Part shown: positions 8,836-16,320 of the stretch, piece by piece | Layout of the letters: each line of letters begins with the position of its first letter | Numbering within the stretch: the first letter of the stretch is position 1 | From: Anaerococcus obesiensis ph10 | GTDB lineage: Bacteria; Bacillota; Clostridia; Tissierellales; Peptoniphilaceae | Assembly (NCBI RefSeq): GCF_000311745.1 | Contig: NZ_HE978531.1 | Span: 193,428-236,550, forward strand | Reading direction: 5' to 3' | DNA: 43,123 nt | The notes under the pieces: generated by a model | What the model was told of the DNA's origin: nothing | The model's input: the letters and a program-made list of their open reading frames with translations, nothing else | Databases searched by the model: none | Program-made: the position numbers and the translations under genes

Positions 8836-8884
8836 TATTATTTTGCAAAATTTTAGCAAAATAATATCAATTGGCTTTTATTTT
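8827..8884 (+). terminator. Long perfect hairpin terminator overlapping a stop codon
   Basis: A perfect 20-bp stem (GCCAATTGATATTATTTTGC and its reverse complement at 8856-8875) with a 9-base loop, followed by TTTTATTTTTTT. The left arm contains the last two sense codons and TGA of the upstream gene. Confidence 0.9.
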
Positions 8885-8965
8885 TTTATCAAAAAGTGTA
8901 ATATAATATTAGATGTAAGTTTTTGTAATATAATGCAAAGGTTTTTATAATTAAATGGAGGTATT

Positions 8966-9631
8966 ATGAAAGAGTATGGAGTTTTTGATATAATTGGACC
9001 AATTATGATAGGACCTTCGTCTTCTCATACTGCAGGAGCTGCAAGAATTGGACAAGTTGCTATATCAATTGTAAAAGACGGTTTTACTAGGGTAGATTTT
9101 CATCTTCATGGATCATTTGCTCAAACTTATAAGGGACATGGAACTGACAAGGCACTTCTTGCAGGAGTTTTAGGTTTTAGACCAAATGACAAAAGATTAA
9201 GAGATTCATTTAAAATTGCCGACGATGAAGGTCTTGAATATCATTTTATAAAAGATGATTTGGGACCGGTTCATCCAAATACTGCAAAAATTGTTTTTTA
9301 TTATCCAGATGGAACAAAATCATCAGTTACTGGCTCATCAATTGGTGGTGGAAATATAGAAATAATTGAAATTAATGATGTGTCAATTTCCTATAATGGA
9401 AAATTCCCAACAATTATTTTAAGATACAAAGAACAAAAAGGCGTAATTTATGAAGTAAGTAAGCTTTTAGCAACTAATGATTACAATATTGAAAGTATGA
9501 AAACAGTAAAAGCTGACGATGAAGTAACATTAATAGTTGAATTAAATGAAAAATTAGAAGTAGAAATTATTGACGAGATTATAAATAATAAGAGATATGA
9601 TTACGCAAATTATATAGAAGGGGTTAGATAA
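8966..9631 (+). CDS. sdaAB: L-serine ammonia-lyase, iron-sulfur-dependent, beta subunit
   Basis: A 221-residue protein. The N-terminal domain begins KEYGVFDIIGPIMIGPSSSH followed by TAGAARIG, the signature of the beta chain of the oxygen-sensitive [4Fe-4S] L-serine dehydratase. An ACT-like regulatory domain fills the C-terminus (TIILRYKEQKGVIYEVSKLL ... NIESMKT). With the alpha chain it converts L-serine to pyruvate and ammonia in the cytosol, a main amino-acid fermentation step in anaerobic cocci. The stop codon overlaps the alpha-chain start by one base (TAATG), which implies translational coupling. Two TATAAT boxes (8902, 8929) lie upstream. RBS GGAGG. Confidence 0.96.
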   Translation: MKEYGVFDIIGPIMIGPSSSHTAGAARIGQVAISIVKDGFTRVDFHLHGSFAQTYKGHGTDKALLAGVLGFRPNDKRLRDSFKIADDEGLEYHFIKDDLGPVHPNTAKIVFYYPDGTKSSVTGSSIGGGNIEIIEINDVSISYNGKFPTIILRYKEQKGVIYEVSKLLATNDYNIESMKTVKADDEVTLIVELNEKLEVEIIDEIINNKRYDYANYIEGVR

Positions 9632-10530
9632 TGTTTAGAAAAGCATCTGAAGTTATAGAAGAATGTGAAAGTAGAGGAGTCCACATCAAAGATTTAGTTC
9701 TTGAAGAAGAATTAAAATCATCGCAAATCAATAAAGATGATATTTTATTTAATTTGAAACAAATGTTTAAGGTTATGGAAGAATCTGCAACAGGAAATTT
9801 AAATCATGAAACAAAAACTGCAATGGGTATGATTGATGGATTTGCAAAAAAAATGAACGCTTATTCAAAAGAAGGAAAATCCATTACAGGAAATTTTGTC
9901 ACAGAGGCAATGGCAATGGCATTTTCAACTCTAGAAATTAGTGCAGCTATGGGAGAAATTGTTGCAAGTCCTACTGCAGGATCTTCTGGAATTTTGCCAG
10001 CAATTTTATATTCTCTTAAAAAACGTGAAGGATTTTCTGATGAAAAAATGGTTGATGCCATGCTAACAGCTATTGGAATTGGAAAAATAATTGGATATTA
10101 TGGATCTTTTGCAGGAGCTGAAGGCGGTTGCCAAGCAGAAACAGGATCAGGAGCAGCTATGGGAGCAGCTGCAGCATGTTTTCTTTACGATCAAAGCCCA
10201 GAAGTTTGTTTTCACGCAGCAAGTTTTGCATTTTTGCATGTGTTAGGTCTTGTTTGTGATCCAATTGCAGGGCTTGTAGAATATCCTTGTACTTTTAGAA
10301 ATGCATCTGGAGTTGTAAACGCATTTATTTCTGCTGATATGGCAATGGCAGGAATCACAAGCATAGTTCCATTTGATGAAGTTTGTAAAGCAGCTGGAGA
10401 AGTTGGATCTACTTTACCAGAAGCTTTAAGAGAAACAGGAATAGGTGGAATAGCAGGAACAGAAACAGGAAGAAAAATTAGAAAGAAATTTTTCGCACTT
10501 GGAAATGACTCTACAAAAGAAAATAAATAA
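9631..10530 (+). CDS. sdaAA: L-serine ammonia-lyase, iron-sulfur-dependent, alpha subunit
   Basis: A 299-residue partner of the preceding gene. Recognisable blocks are SPTAGSSGILPAILYSLKKR, GSFAGAEGGCQAETGSGAAM, LVCDPIAGLVEYPC and GGIAGTETGRK. Cysteines that bind the [4Fe-4S] cluster in the family are present in GGCQAE, VCDPIAG and EYPC. Length matches the separate alpha subunit of Firmicutes; enterobacterial enzymes fuse both chains. RBS AAGGGGTTAG overlaps the end of sdaAB. The gene is followed directly by the palindromic element, and no ordinary terminator lies between them. Confidence 0.96.
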   Translation: MFRKASEVIEECESRGVHIKDLVLEEELKSSQINKDDILFNLKQMFKVMEESATGNLNHETKTAMGMIDGFAKKMNAYSKEGKSITGNFVTEAMAMAFSTLEISAAMGEIVASPTAGSSGILPAILYSLKKREGFSDEKMVDAMLTAIGIGKIIGYYGSFAGAEGGCQAETGSGAAMGAAAACFLYDQSPEVCFHAASFAFLHVLGLVCDPIAGLVEYPCTFRNASGVVNAFISADMAMAGITSIVPFDEVCKAAGEVGSTLPEALRETGIGGIAGTETGRKIRKKFFALGNDSTKENK

Positions 10531-10538
10531 ATTAAATT

Positions 10539-10902
10539 AGTAGGCTTTTACTTACTCAGATTGTAAACAACCCCTCAAGCACGAATATCTGACTACAAAA
10601 ATTGTTGATTTCTAAATTTCAAAATTCTAAAATCGCAAACTCACTAACGCGATGACAGATAAATAGTTTAAAATTGTGCCAGTGGCACGATTTTAATATT
10701 TATCCCTCGGAATAAAACGAAGAATTAAAATTTAATTGAAGTTAATTTATTTAATAAAATATCATTGCTTTAAATTTTAGAGTGCGATTTTTGACGAATT
10801 TTTAAATTTGAAATCAATTCAATTTTTTACGTATGATATTCTTAGCATGAGGGTTTGTATACTTTGTCAATAGTCTGAGTAGGCTTTTGCCTACTTTTTT
10901 TA
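10539..10902. repeat. Imperfect inverted-repeat element of about 360 bp (MITE-like or giant hairpin)
   Basis: The non-coding gap between sdaAA and the glyoxalase gene folds back on itself over nearly its full length. The left end AGTAGGCTTTTACTTACTCA mirrors the right end (TGAGTAGGCTTTTGCCTACT). CCCCTCAAGCACGAATATC mirrors GATATTCTTAGCATGAGGG. TTGTTGATTTCTAAATTTC mirrors GAAATCAATTCAA with its flank. AAAATCGCAAACTCAC mirrors GAGTGCGATTTTT. The centre has a smaller stem, GTGCCAGTGGCAC. The outer right end forms its own hairpin with a T tail that can terminate transcription. No ORF is present. This looks like a non-autonomous mobile repeat or a structured RNA; I saw no second copy in the window and no target-site duplication was established. 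Confidence 0.75.
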
Positions 10903-10941
10903 TTTTGATTTTTGGGTATAAATTTTTTGAGAGGAGTTTTT

Positions 10942-11628
10942 ATGAAAATAAATTTTATTAGAGCTTTTGAAGATAATTATATTTGGACAATAGAAAAAGA
11001 AAATGAGGTAATTTTAATTGATCCTGGCGAGGCAAATCCTTGTTTTGATTATTTGAAAGATAAAAATTTGTGCGCAGTATTATTAACTCACAAGCACATG
11101 GATCATGTTGGTGGAGTAAAAAAATTAAAGGAAAAATTTAAAGATGTAAGAGTTTATGGGCCAGCTGAAACGAAAAATTTAAATGATATTACTTTAAAAG
11201 ATGAAGATGAGTTTGAAATTTTTGGATATAAATTTATAGTTTTAAAAACTAATGGCCATACTGAAGAACATATTTCTTATTTGGTAAATGGAAATTTATT
11301 TTGTGGAGATACTATATTTTCTTCGGGTTGTGGAAGAGTTTTTACTGGAGATTATCAAAGTTCTTTTGATTCCGTTCAAAAAATTAAACAATTGGATAAA
11401 AATATTTTAATTTATCCAGCTCATGAATACACTATTGATTGCATAGAATCATCAAAAAGAATTATTAAAGATAAAATTATGGACGATGCAATAAGTGAGG
11501 CCAAAGAAAAACTTTCAAGATCTCTTCCTAGCCTACCAACAAGTGTTGAAAAAGAATTTTTAATCAATCCATTTTTTATGGCAAAAAATTTAGAAGAGTT
11601 CAAGGAATTTATAAAAATTAAAAATTGA
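10942..11628 (+). CDS. Metallo-beta-lactamase-fold hydrolase, glyoxalase II-like
   Basis: A 228-residue MBL-fold enzyme. The metal motif THKHMDHVGG appears near residue 55, with NGHTEEH, FCGDTIFSSGCGRVFTGD and YPAHEYT supplying the remaining histidine and aspartate ligands in glyoxalase II order. Hydroxyacylglutathione hydrolases cut S-D-lactoylglutathione; in organisms without glutathione the thiol partner is uncertain, so the exact substrate is open. I chose the ATG at 10942, preceded by GAGAGGAG, over an in-frame ATG 30 bases upstream. Its C-terminal HAGH domain is short. The fluoride-riboswitch promoter overlaps its stop codon. Confidence 0.88.
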   Translation: MKINFIRAFEDNYIWTIEKENEVILIDPGEANPCFDYLKDKNLCAVLLTHKHMDHVGGVKKLKEKFKDVRVYGPAETKNLNDITLKDEDEFEIFGYKFIVLKTNGHTEEHISYLVNGNLFCGDTIFSSGCGRVFTGDYQSSFDSVQKIKQLDKNILIYPAHEYTIDCIESSKRIIKDKIMDDAISEAKEKLSRSLPSLPTSVEKEFLINPFFMAKNLEEFKEFIKIKN

Positions 11629-11653
11629 CATATTTTTTCAAAAAATTTATAAT
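11625..11653 (+). promoter_or_regulatory. Consensus promoter for the fluoride riboswitch transcript
   Basis: TTGACA at 11625-11630, a 17-base spacer and TATAAT at 11648-11653: a perfect sigma-A-type match. The predicted start falls at about 11660, the first base of the aptamer. The -35 box overlaps the stop codon of the upstream gene. Confidence 0.9.
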
Positions 11654-11659
11654 ACTAAA

Positions 11660-11721
11660 AGGGAATGAAGTTCTCCCTTAGATTATTTCTAAAACCGCAT
11701 TTTGCTGATGACTTCTGTTAC
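11660..11721 (+). ncRNA. Fluoride riboswitch aptamer (crcB motif)
   Basis: The order of elements fits the crcB/fluoride motif. P1 is formed by AGGGA with TCCCT, with ATGAAGTTC in its loop; then an A-rich joining segment with an extra AT-rich insert; then ACCGCATTTTGC TGATG, followed by ACTTCTGTTAC. GAAGT in the first loop is complementary to ACTTC after TGATG, which is the pseudoknot of the class. Fluoride binding would stabilise this fold. It starts at the predicted transcription start and lies upstream of a CPA-type antiporter, a gene class known to be controlled by fluoride riboswitches. Confidence 0.82.
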
Positions 11722-11752
11722 TTATTTGGGGACAGATTTCATCAGTTTTTTT
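11705..11752 (+). terminator. Riboswitch expression platform: terminator overlapping the aptamer
   Basis: CTGATGACTTCTGT (11705-11718) can pair with ACAGATTTCATCAG (11732-11745), followed by seven T. The left arm contains the TGATG and ACTTC pseudoknot bases of the aptamer. The terminator and the ligand-bound fold therefore exclude each other. Expected logic: terminated without fluoride, read-through with fluoride. Confidence 0.8.
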
Positions 11753-11771
11753 GTCCCAAAAAGGAGGATTT

Positions 11772-12961
11772 ATGTTAGTTTCTTTTGGTCTAATTATTAT
11801 TTTTGGATTAATATTTGGATTTTTTTGTAAAAAATTAAAAATACCTGCTCTAATTGGTATGCTTTTTACTGGAATTATTTTAGGACCTAATGTTTTAAAT
11901 TTAATTGATTCAAAGACTTTGAATATTTCATCAGAGCTTAGGCAAATTGCTTTGATTGTAATTTTAATTAAAGCTGGTCTTTCTTTGGATATTTCTGATT
12001 TAAAAAGAATAGGAAAATCTGCAATTTTATTGTCATTTTTGCCTGCAAGTTTTGAAATATTAGCCTATTTTATTTTTGCAAGAATATTTTTCAAAATAAG
12101 AAGTGTTGATGCACTCTTAATGGGTTCGGTTCTTGCAGCAGTTTCGCCAGCTGTTGTTGTGCCAAGAATGGTAAAATTAATTGAGGAAAAAAAGGGAGTT
12201 GAAAAATCAATCCCACAAATGATTCTTGCTGGTGCATCTTGTGATGATATATTTGTTCTTGTTTTGTTTTCATCATTTTTGTCAATGGCAAAGGGAGAAG
12301 ATGTAAGTTTGGTTTCTTTGGTAAATGTTCCAATTTCTATAATTTTGGGAATTATTGTAGGAGCTATTATTGGCTATATTTTATATATCGTTTTTGAATT
12401 TTTTTATAAAAAAGGCGATATGATAAGAAATTCTACTAAGCTTATAGTAATTCTTGCTATTTCATTTTTGTTAGTTGCAATGGAAAATATATTAAAAGAT
12501 AAAATTGCTTTTTCATCTCTTTTGGCAGTTATAGCTATGAGTTGTGTTTTCAAAATTAAAGCGAATTATGAAGTTTCTTTAAGACTTTCAGAAAAATTTG
12601 GAAAATTATGGATTTTTGCGGAAGTTTTATTATTTGTTTTGGTTGGAGCTGAAGTTAATATTTTTTATATAAGAAAACTTGGATTTATTTCAATTGTTAT
12701 GATTTTTTTGGCGCTTATTATTAGGTCTTTGGGAACTTTGCTTTCAATTTCGACTTCAAATTTAAATAAAAAGAAAAATTATTTACAGTTTTTTCTTATA
12801 TGCCAAAGGCAACCGTTCAAGCAGCCATTGGAGCAGTTCCACTTGCAAATGGACTTTCTAGTGGAGAAATAATTTTATCGATGGCAGTTTTGGGAATTTT
12901 AATTACAGCTCCTATAGGTGCGATATTTATTGATAATTTTAACCAAAAATTATTAGATTGA
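11772..12961 (+). pseudogene. Cation:proton antiporter (CPA family), frameshifted near the 3' end
   Basis: The main frame from ATG 11772 (RBS AAGGAGGA) encodes about ten hydrophobic segments of a CPA-type Na+(K+)/H+ antiporter: LKIPALIGMLFTGIILGPN near the start, SPAVVVPRM, and ASCDDIF with the paired aspartates typical of the exchanger core. Near 12768-12778, in AATAAAAAGAAAAATT, one base is missing. The family sequence continues in the -1 frame as FSYMPKATVQAAIGAVPL ... ITAPIGAIFIDNF, ending at 12961. Restoring one A in either A5 run gives about 396 residues, the usual length. It may be a real mutation or a homopolymer error. In this position it probably exports fluoride-linked ions or protects ion balance under fluoride; that role is inferred from the riboswitch. 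Confidence 0.85.
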
Positions 12962-13013
12962 AAGACATATTTTTGATAAAATATCAGTATATTATATAAA
13001 AACAGAGGAAAAA

Positions 13014-13910
13014 ATGAGTGAAATTGAATTTAAAAAAATAAAATTGGATAATGGCGAGACCATGGCTTATAGGCATGTGGGCTGTGGAGAAAATAAAGTT
13101 ATTTTGATTCACGGTTTTCAATCATCTTCCCAATTTTTTGAAGATTTATTGGAAGGTCTTGATGAAAACATTGAAGTATTTGCTCCAGATTTAATTGGAT
13201 ACGGGGAAAGCTCTTATGAAAATAAGCATAAGGAAATGAGAGAGTGGGCAGAGGATTTGAAATATTTTGCTGATTCTTTGGATATAGATAGTTTTTCTCT
13301 TGTAGGCTGGTCTTTGGGAGGACTTGTTGCCATGGATTTTGCAGGAATGTTTCCTGAAAAAATAAAGCAATTAATTTTGATAGCTTCTGTTGGAGTTAAG
13401 GGTTTTGTTATGCCAAAAGATAAAGATATAAATGATGACGATAAAAAATTAAAACTTCCTAATTTTTTGAAAAATTTTAACATTAAACACGATCATTCTT
13501 TTACGGTTCCTATTTTAAATGGAATAAAAGATAAGGATATTGATTTTTTTGAAGATTTATTTAGGCAAACAATTTATAATGTCAACGATCCAAATCCTGA
13601 TGATTTAAGGAAAATGGCTGAAGATTTTCTAAAACAAAGGTGTTTTTTGGAATCGCTCCTTGCTATGGTAACCTACAATAACACCAAGGAAAAAGGAAGT
13701 GGCTTGATTGAAAAAATAAATAAAAAAGTCACATGGATTCATGGAAACAAAGATATGGTTATACCAATTGACGATGTTTTAGAAAGTATTGAATATTTTC
13801 CAAACAAGGTTAATTTTATAAAATTTGAAAATTCTGGTCATGCTGTATTTGTAGATGAAAAAGAAAAATTTGTAGAAATTTTTGAAGATTTGATTAAAAA
13901 TGAAAATTAA
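13014..13910 (+). CDS. Alpha/beta-fold hydrolase
   Basis: A 298-residue cytosolic alpha/beta hydrolase. The oxyanion region LIHGFQSSSQFF, the block APDLIGYGES, the nucleophile elbow GWSLGG, the acid in IHGNKDMVIP and the catalytic histidine in NSGHAVFV occur in the standard order. A lid insert lies between the nucleophile and the acid. The substrate cannot be inferred. RBS AGAGGA is present. The stop lies 8 bases past the start of the next gene, an 11-bp overlap, so they form one transcript. Confidence 0.9.
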   Translation: MSEIEFKKIKLDNGETMAYRHVGCGENKVILIHGFQSSSQFFEDLLEGLDENIEVFAPDLIGYGESSYENKHKEMREWAEDLKYFADSLDIDSFSLVGWSLGGLVAMDFAGMFPEKIKQLILIASVGVKGFVMPKDKDINDDDKKLKLPNFLKNFNIKHDHSFTVPILNGIKDKDIDFFEDLFRQTIYNVNDPNPDDLRKMAEDFLKQRCFLESLLAMVTYNNTKEKGSGLIEKINKKVTWIHGNKDMVIPIDDVLESIEYFPNKVNFIKFENSGHAVFVDEKEKFVEIFEDLIKNEN

Positions 13911-14175
13911 ATATTTAATAATTTATTTTATATTTGTTTCCTTAATTTCGATTTTTCTTGTGATTTATGATAAAATTGCTTCAAAAAAATTTAAAAGGAA
14001 TAGAATAAGGGAAAATATTCTTTTGCTATTTGCCTTTATGGGAGGAGCGTTTTTTATGTATATTACCATGAAATTAATTCATCATAAAACTCGTCACAAA
14101 AAATTTATGATAGGCATTCCAATTTTTATAGGATTACATATTTTTCTTGGATTTTATTTATTTAATAGAATTTAA
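13900..14175 (+). CDS. DUF1294 small membrane protein
   Basis: A 91-residue protein with hydrophobic helices at about residues 4-24, 43-58 and 70-88. The order YDKIASKKFKRNRIREN, LLLFAFMGGAFFMYITM, HHKTRHKKF is the DUF1294 pattern (Y-D-K, R-x-x-E-x-x-L, GG, then HKT-x-K-x-x-F). Function of the family is unknown. It overlaps the alpha/beta hydrolase by 11 bases and is likely translationally coupled to it. A weak hairpin with a short T tail follows at about 14193-14214. Confidence 0.85.
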   Translation: MKIKYLIIYFIFVSLISIFLVIYDKIASKKFKRNRIRENILLLFAFMGGAFFMYITMKLIHHKTRHKKFMIGIPIFIGLHIFLGFYLFNRI

Positions 14176-14192
14176 AATAAAATTATTTAAAT

Positions 14193-14214
14193 GCGGCAAT
14201 TATTTGTCGCTTTT
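14193..14214 (+). terminator. Weak candidate terminator
   Basis: GCGGC and GTCGC can pair around an AT loop, followed by four T. The stem is short and includes a wobble pair. Confidence 0.4.
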
Positions 14215-14262
14215 AAATTGTCAAATAGGGTAAGAATAAATTAATGTATAAAGGAGAGATTG

Positions 14263-14790
14263 ATGAAAGAGTATGTAGATTTGTACGATAATTTTAGAAA
14301 TAAAACTGGAGAAATTATAGAAAGAAGAGATATTGTGCCAAGAGGTCTTTATCGACTTATCATCCATGTTTTAATTTTTGATAGAAAGGGAAGACTTTTG
14401 ATTCAAAAAAGAAGTAAAATAAAAAAATCTTGGCCAAATTTATGGGACTTGACAGTCTCTGGAGCTGTATCAAGCGGAGAAAGTTCACAACTAGCTGCAT
14501 CTAGAGAATTATTTGAAGAGCTTGGAATAAAATATGATTTTTCAAAATCTTATCCAAATATTTCGGTAAATACTGGATTTAGAATTGATGATGTCTTTAT
14601 AATAAGTAATAAAAATATAGATTTAAATAAATTAAAATTGCAAAAAGAAGAAGTTTCTGATGCAAAATTTGTAAGTTTAAATGAGCTAATTAAAATTATT
14701 GACGAAAAAGAATTTGTTCCTTATCAAAAAGATTATATTAGTTTGCTATTTTATTTAAGAAATAATTCGAATTTATTTGTTAATGATTAA
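14263..14790 (+). CDS. Nudix hydrolase, isopentenyl-diphosphate isomerase-like branch
   Basis: A 175-residue protein with a complete Nudix box: G-x5-E-x7-RELFEELG (GAVSSGESSQLAASRELFEE, then LGI). The flanks, RRDIVPRGLYRLIIHVLIFD and RLLIQKRSKIKKSWPNLWDL, match the YfcD/IDI-like branch of Nudix enzymes. These hydrolyse nucleoside-diphosphate derivatives or isomerise IPP; which applies here is undecided. I chose the ATG at 14263 after AAGGAGA rather than the TTG one codon earlier. The gene is monocistronic. Confidence 0.88.
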   Translation: MKEYVDLYDNFRNKTGEIIERRDIVPRGLYRLIIHVLIFDRKGRLLIQKRSKIKKSWPNLWDLTVSGAVSSGESSQLAASRELFEELGIKYDFSKSYPNISVNTGFRIDDVFIISNKNIDLNKLKLQKEEVSDAKFVSLNELIKIIDEKEFVPYQKDYISLLFYLRNNSNLFVND

Positions 14791-14846
14791 ATGATTAAGA
14801 ATTATTATCATTTTCCTCGCAAAGGTGTATAATAATTTTATAAATC

Positions 14847-14864
14847 CTAGTAAAAAGCTAGGAA
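14847..14864 (+). promoter_or_regulatory. Leader hairpin upstream of ldh
   Basis: CCTAG and CTAGG pair around a 7-base A-rich loop, between a TATAAT box (14828-14833) and the ldh ribosome site. There is no T tail, so it is not a terminator. It may stabilise the 5' end; its role is unknown. Confidence 0.4.
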
Positions 14865-14885
14865 TAAAATTTTTAGGGAGGAATA

Positions 14886-15824
14886 ATGAAAGACAGTAAA
14901 ATAATTTTAGTTGGCGATGGAGCTGTAGGAAGTTCTTTTGCTTATGCCTCTACAATTCTTGGTATTGGAAGAGAATTGGGAATTATAGATATAAATGAAA
15001 AAAAAGCAGAAGGAGATGCCATGGATCTTTCCGATGTGCTTTCTTTTACAAATCCAAAACACATTTACAAGGCAGATTATAGCGATTGTAAAGATGCAGA
15101 AGTAGTAGTTATTACTGCTGGAATTCCACAAAAATCTGGAGAATCTAGACTTGATTTAATAGAAAAAAATCTTAAAATTTTTAAAGATATGATTGGACAA
15201 ATTGTAGATAGTGGTTTTGATGGAATATTTTTAGTTGCATCAAATCCAGTTGACATTTTGACTTATGCAACTTGGAAATATTCAAAATTTCCAGCAAATA
15301 AAGTTATAGGCACAGGAACTACTCTTGATTCTTCAAGATTTAAAAAAGAAATTGCAAATTTAATAGGAATTGATCCAAGAAGCGTTGAAGCTTTTATAAT
15401 GGGAGAACATGGAGATAGCGAATTTGCAGTTTGGTCACACACAAATGTAGGCGGTATGCCTTTGTATGAATGGGTTAAAAGCCACAGCGAAACTGACGAA
15501 AAAGAATTATTAGATACTTTTGAAAAAGTAAAAAATGCAGCTTATGAAATAATTGATAAAAAAGGCGCAACTTTTTACGGAATAGGTATGGCACTTGCTA
15601 GACTTGTTGAAGCAATTATAAATGATCAAAATTCTGTATTTTCTACTTCATCATATCTTGATGGGGAATATGGTTTAGAAGATATTTTTATTGGAGCTCC
15701 ATCAGTTATCGGAAAAAATGGAGTAAAATGGGTTCTTGAAGTTCCACTTACTGATACAGAAGATGAAAGAATGAAAGAAAGTGCAAAAACATTAAAAGAA
15801 ATAATAAATAAATCAAATATATAG
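14886..15824 (+). CDS. ldh: L-lactate dehydrogenase
   Basis: A 312-residue NAD-dependent enzyme that reduces pyruvate to L-lactate. The Rossmann motif GDGAVGSSFAYA is at the N-terminus. AGIPQKSGESRLDL carries the glutamine that separates lactate from malate dehydrogenases and the substrate-binding arginine. SNPVDI and the active-site block GEHGDSEFAVWSH contain the catalytic histidine. Length is standard. RBS AGGGAGGA. It follows a TATAAT box and a small leader hairpin, and ends in a terminator-like hairpin. Together with serine ammonia-lyase upstream it links pyruvate to lactate fermentation. Confidence 0.96.
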   Translation: MKDSKIILVGDGAVGSSFAYASTILGIGRELGIIDINEKKAEGDAMDLSDVLSFTNPKHIYKADYSDCKDAEVVVITAGIPQKSGESRLDLIEKNLKIFKDMIGQIVDSGFDGIFLVASNPVDILTYATWKYSKFPANKVIGTGTTLDSSRFKKEIANLIGIDPRSVEAFIMGEHGDSEFAVWSHTNVGGMPLYEWVKSHSETDEKELLDTFEKVKNAAYEIIDKKGATFYGIGMALARLVEAIINDQNSVFSTSSYLDGEYGLEDIFIGAPSVIGKNGVKWVLEVPLTDTEDERMKESAKTLKEIINKSNI

Positions 15825-15828
15825 AAAG

Positions 15829-15876
15829 AGGACTGTTGCAGGATTATTATTTATAATTTTGTAACAGTTTTTTATA
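15829..15876 (+). terminator. Terminator hairpin after ldh, member of a repeated hairpin family
   Basis: GACTGTTGCAGG...TTTTGTAACAGTTTTTT forms a stem closed by ACTGTT/AACAGT with a T tail. Its sequence is closely similar to the reverse complement of the hairpin at 17986-18040. Confidence 0.75.
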
Positions 15877-15936
15877 ATTGAAAACATTTAAATTGGGTAA
15901 TAAAAGTATGAACAATTTAAAAAAAGGAAGGCTAAA

Positions 15937-16242
15937 ATGGCAGATATAAATAAAATAAAAGAAATGGAAGAAATTCTAAACAAAAACACCAAAGAAGTAG
16001 AAGATTTTAGAAAGGCACTTGAAAAATTTAAGAACAGCCAAAAAGATTATAAAAAATTATCCGATTATTATTCGTCAGAAGAATATATGAAAGACTTAGA
16101 AGAATCAAATCAAGGAAAAATTGATCCGGAAATTAGCCAAGGAATTTTTTCAGAAGATTTGGTTTATGATCTATTAGGAGATAATTATTATTTGGCAGTT
16201 GATATGCTTGAGCTTGCAACAGAAATAATAAAAAATAATTAA
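15937..16242 (+). CDS. DUF4298 domain protein
   Basis: A 101-residue, highly charged helical protein. It contains KIKEMEEILNKNTKEVEDF, then DYKKLSDYYSSEEYMKDLEE, then GIFSEDLVYDLLGDNYYLAV and a terminal MLELATEII. That order matches DUF4298, a small family of unknown function common in Firmicutes. It is probably cytosolic; the N-terminal half has coiled-coil character. RBS AAAGGAAGG. The gene is convergent with the ECF S component gene and shares a bidirectional terminator with it. Confidence 0.82.
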   Translation: MADINKIKEMEEILNKNTKEVEDFRKALEKFKNSQKDYKKLSDYYSSEEYMKDLEESNQGKIDPEISQGIFSEDLVYDLLGDNYYLAVDMLELATEIIKNN

Positions 16243-16247
16243 AAAAA

Positions 16248-16316
16248 ATCCCTCAGCTTTTTAAAATTTTTACTGGCAAAGCCAATAAGAAAAATATAAA
16301 AGCTAGGGGATTTAAT
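16248..16316. terminator. Bidirectional terminator between DUF4298 and the ECF S component
   Basis: AATCCCTCAGCTTTT pairs with AAAAGCTAGGGGATTT across a long AT loop that holds a small TGGC/GCCA stem. T runs stand on both strands. It serves two convergent genes. Confidence 0.8.
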
Positions 16317-16320
16317 TTTA

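Noticed and set aside
14790..14885. Rex operator before ldh
   Set aside because: Segments such as TTTGTTAATGATTAAATGA only loosely resemble the Rex palindrome; too weak to call.
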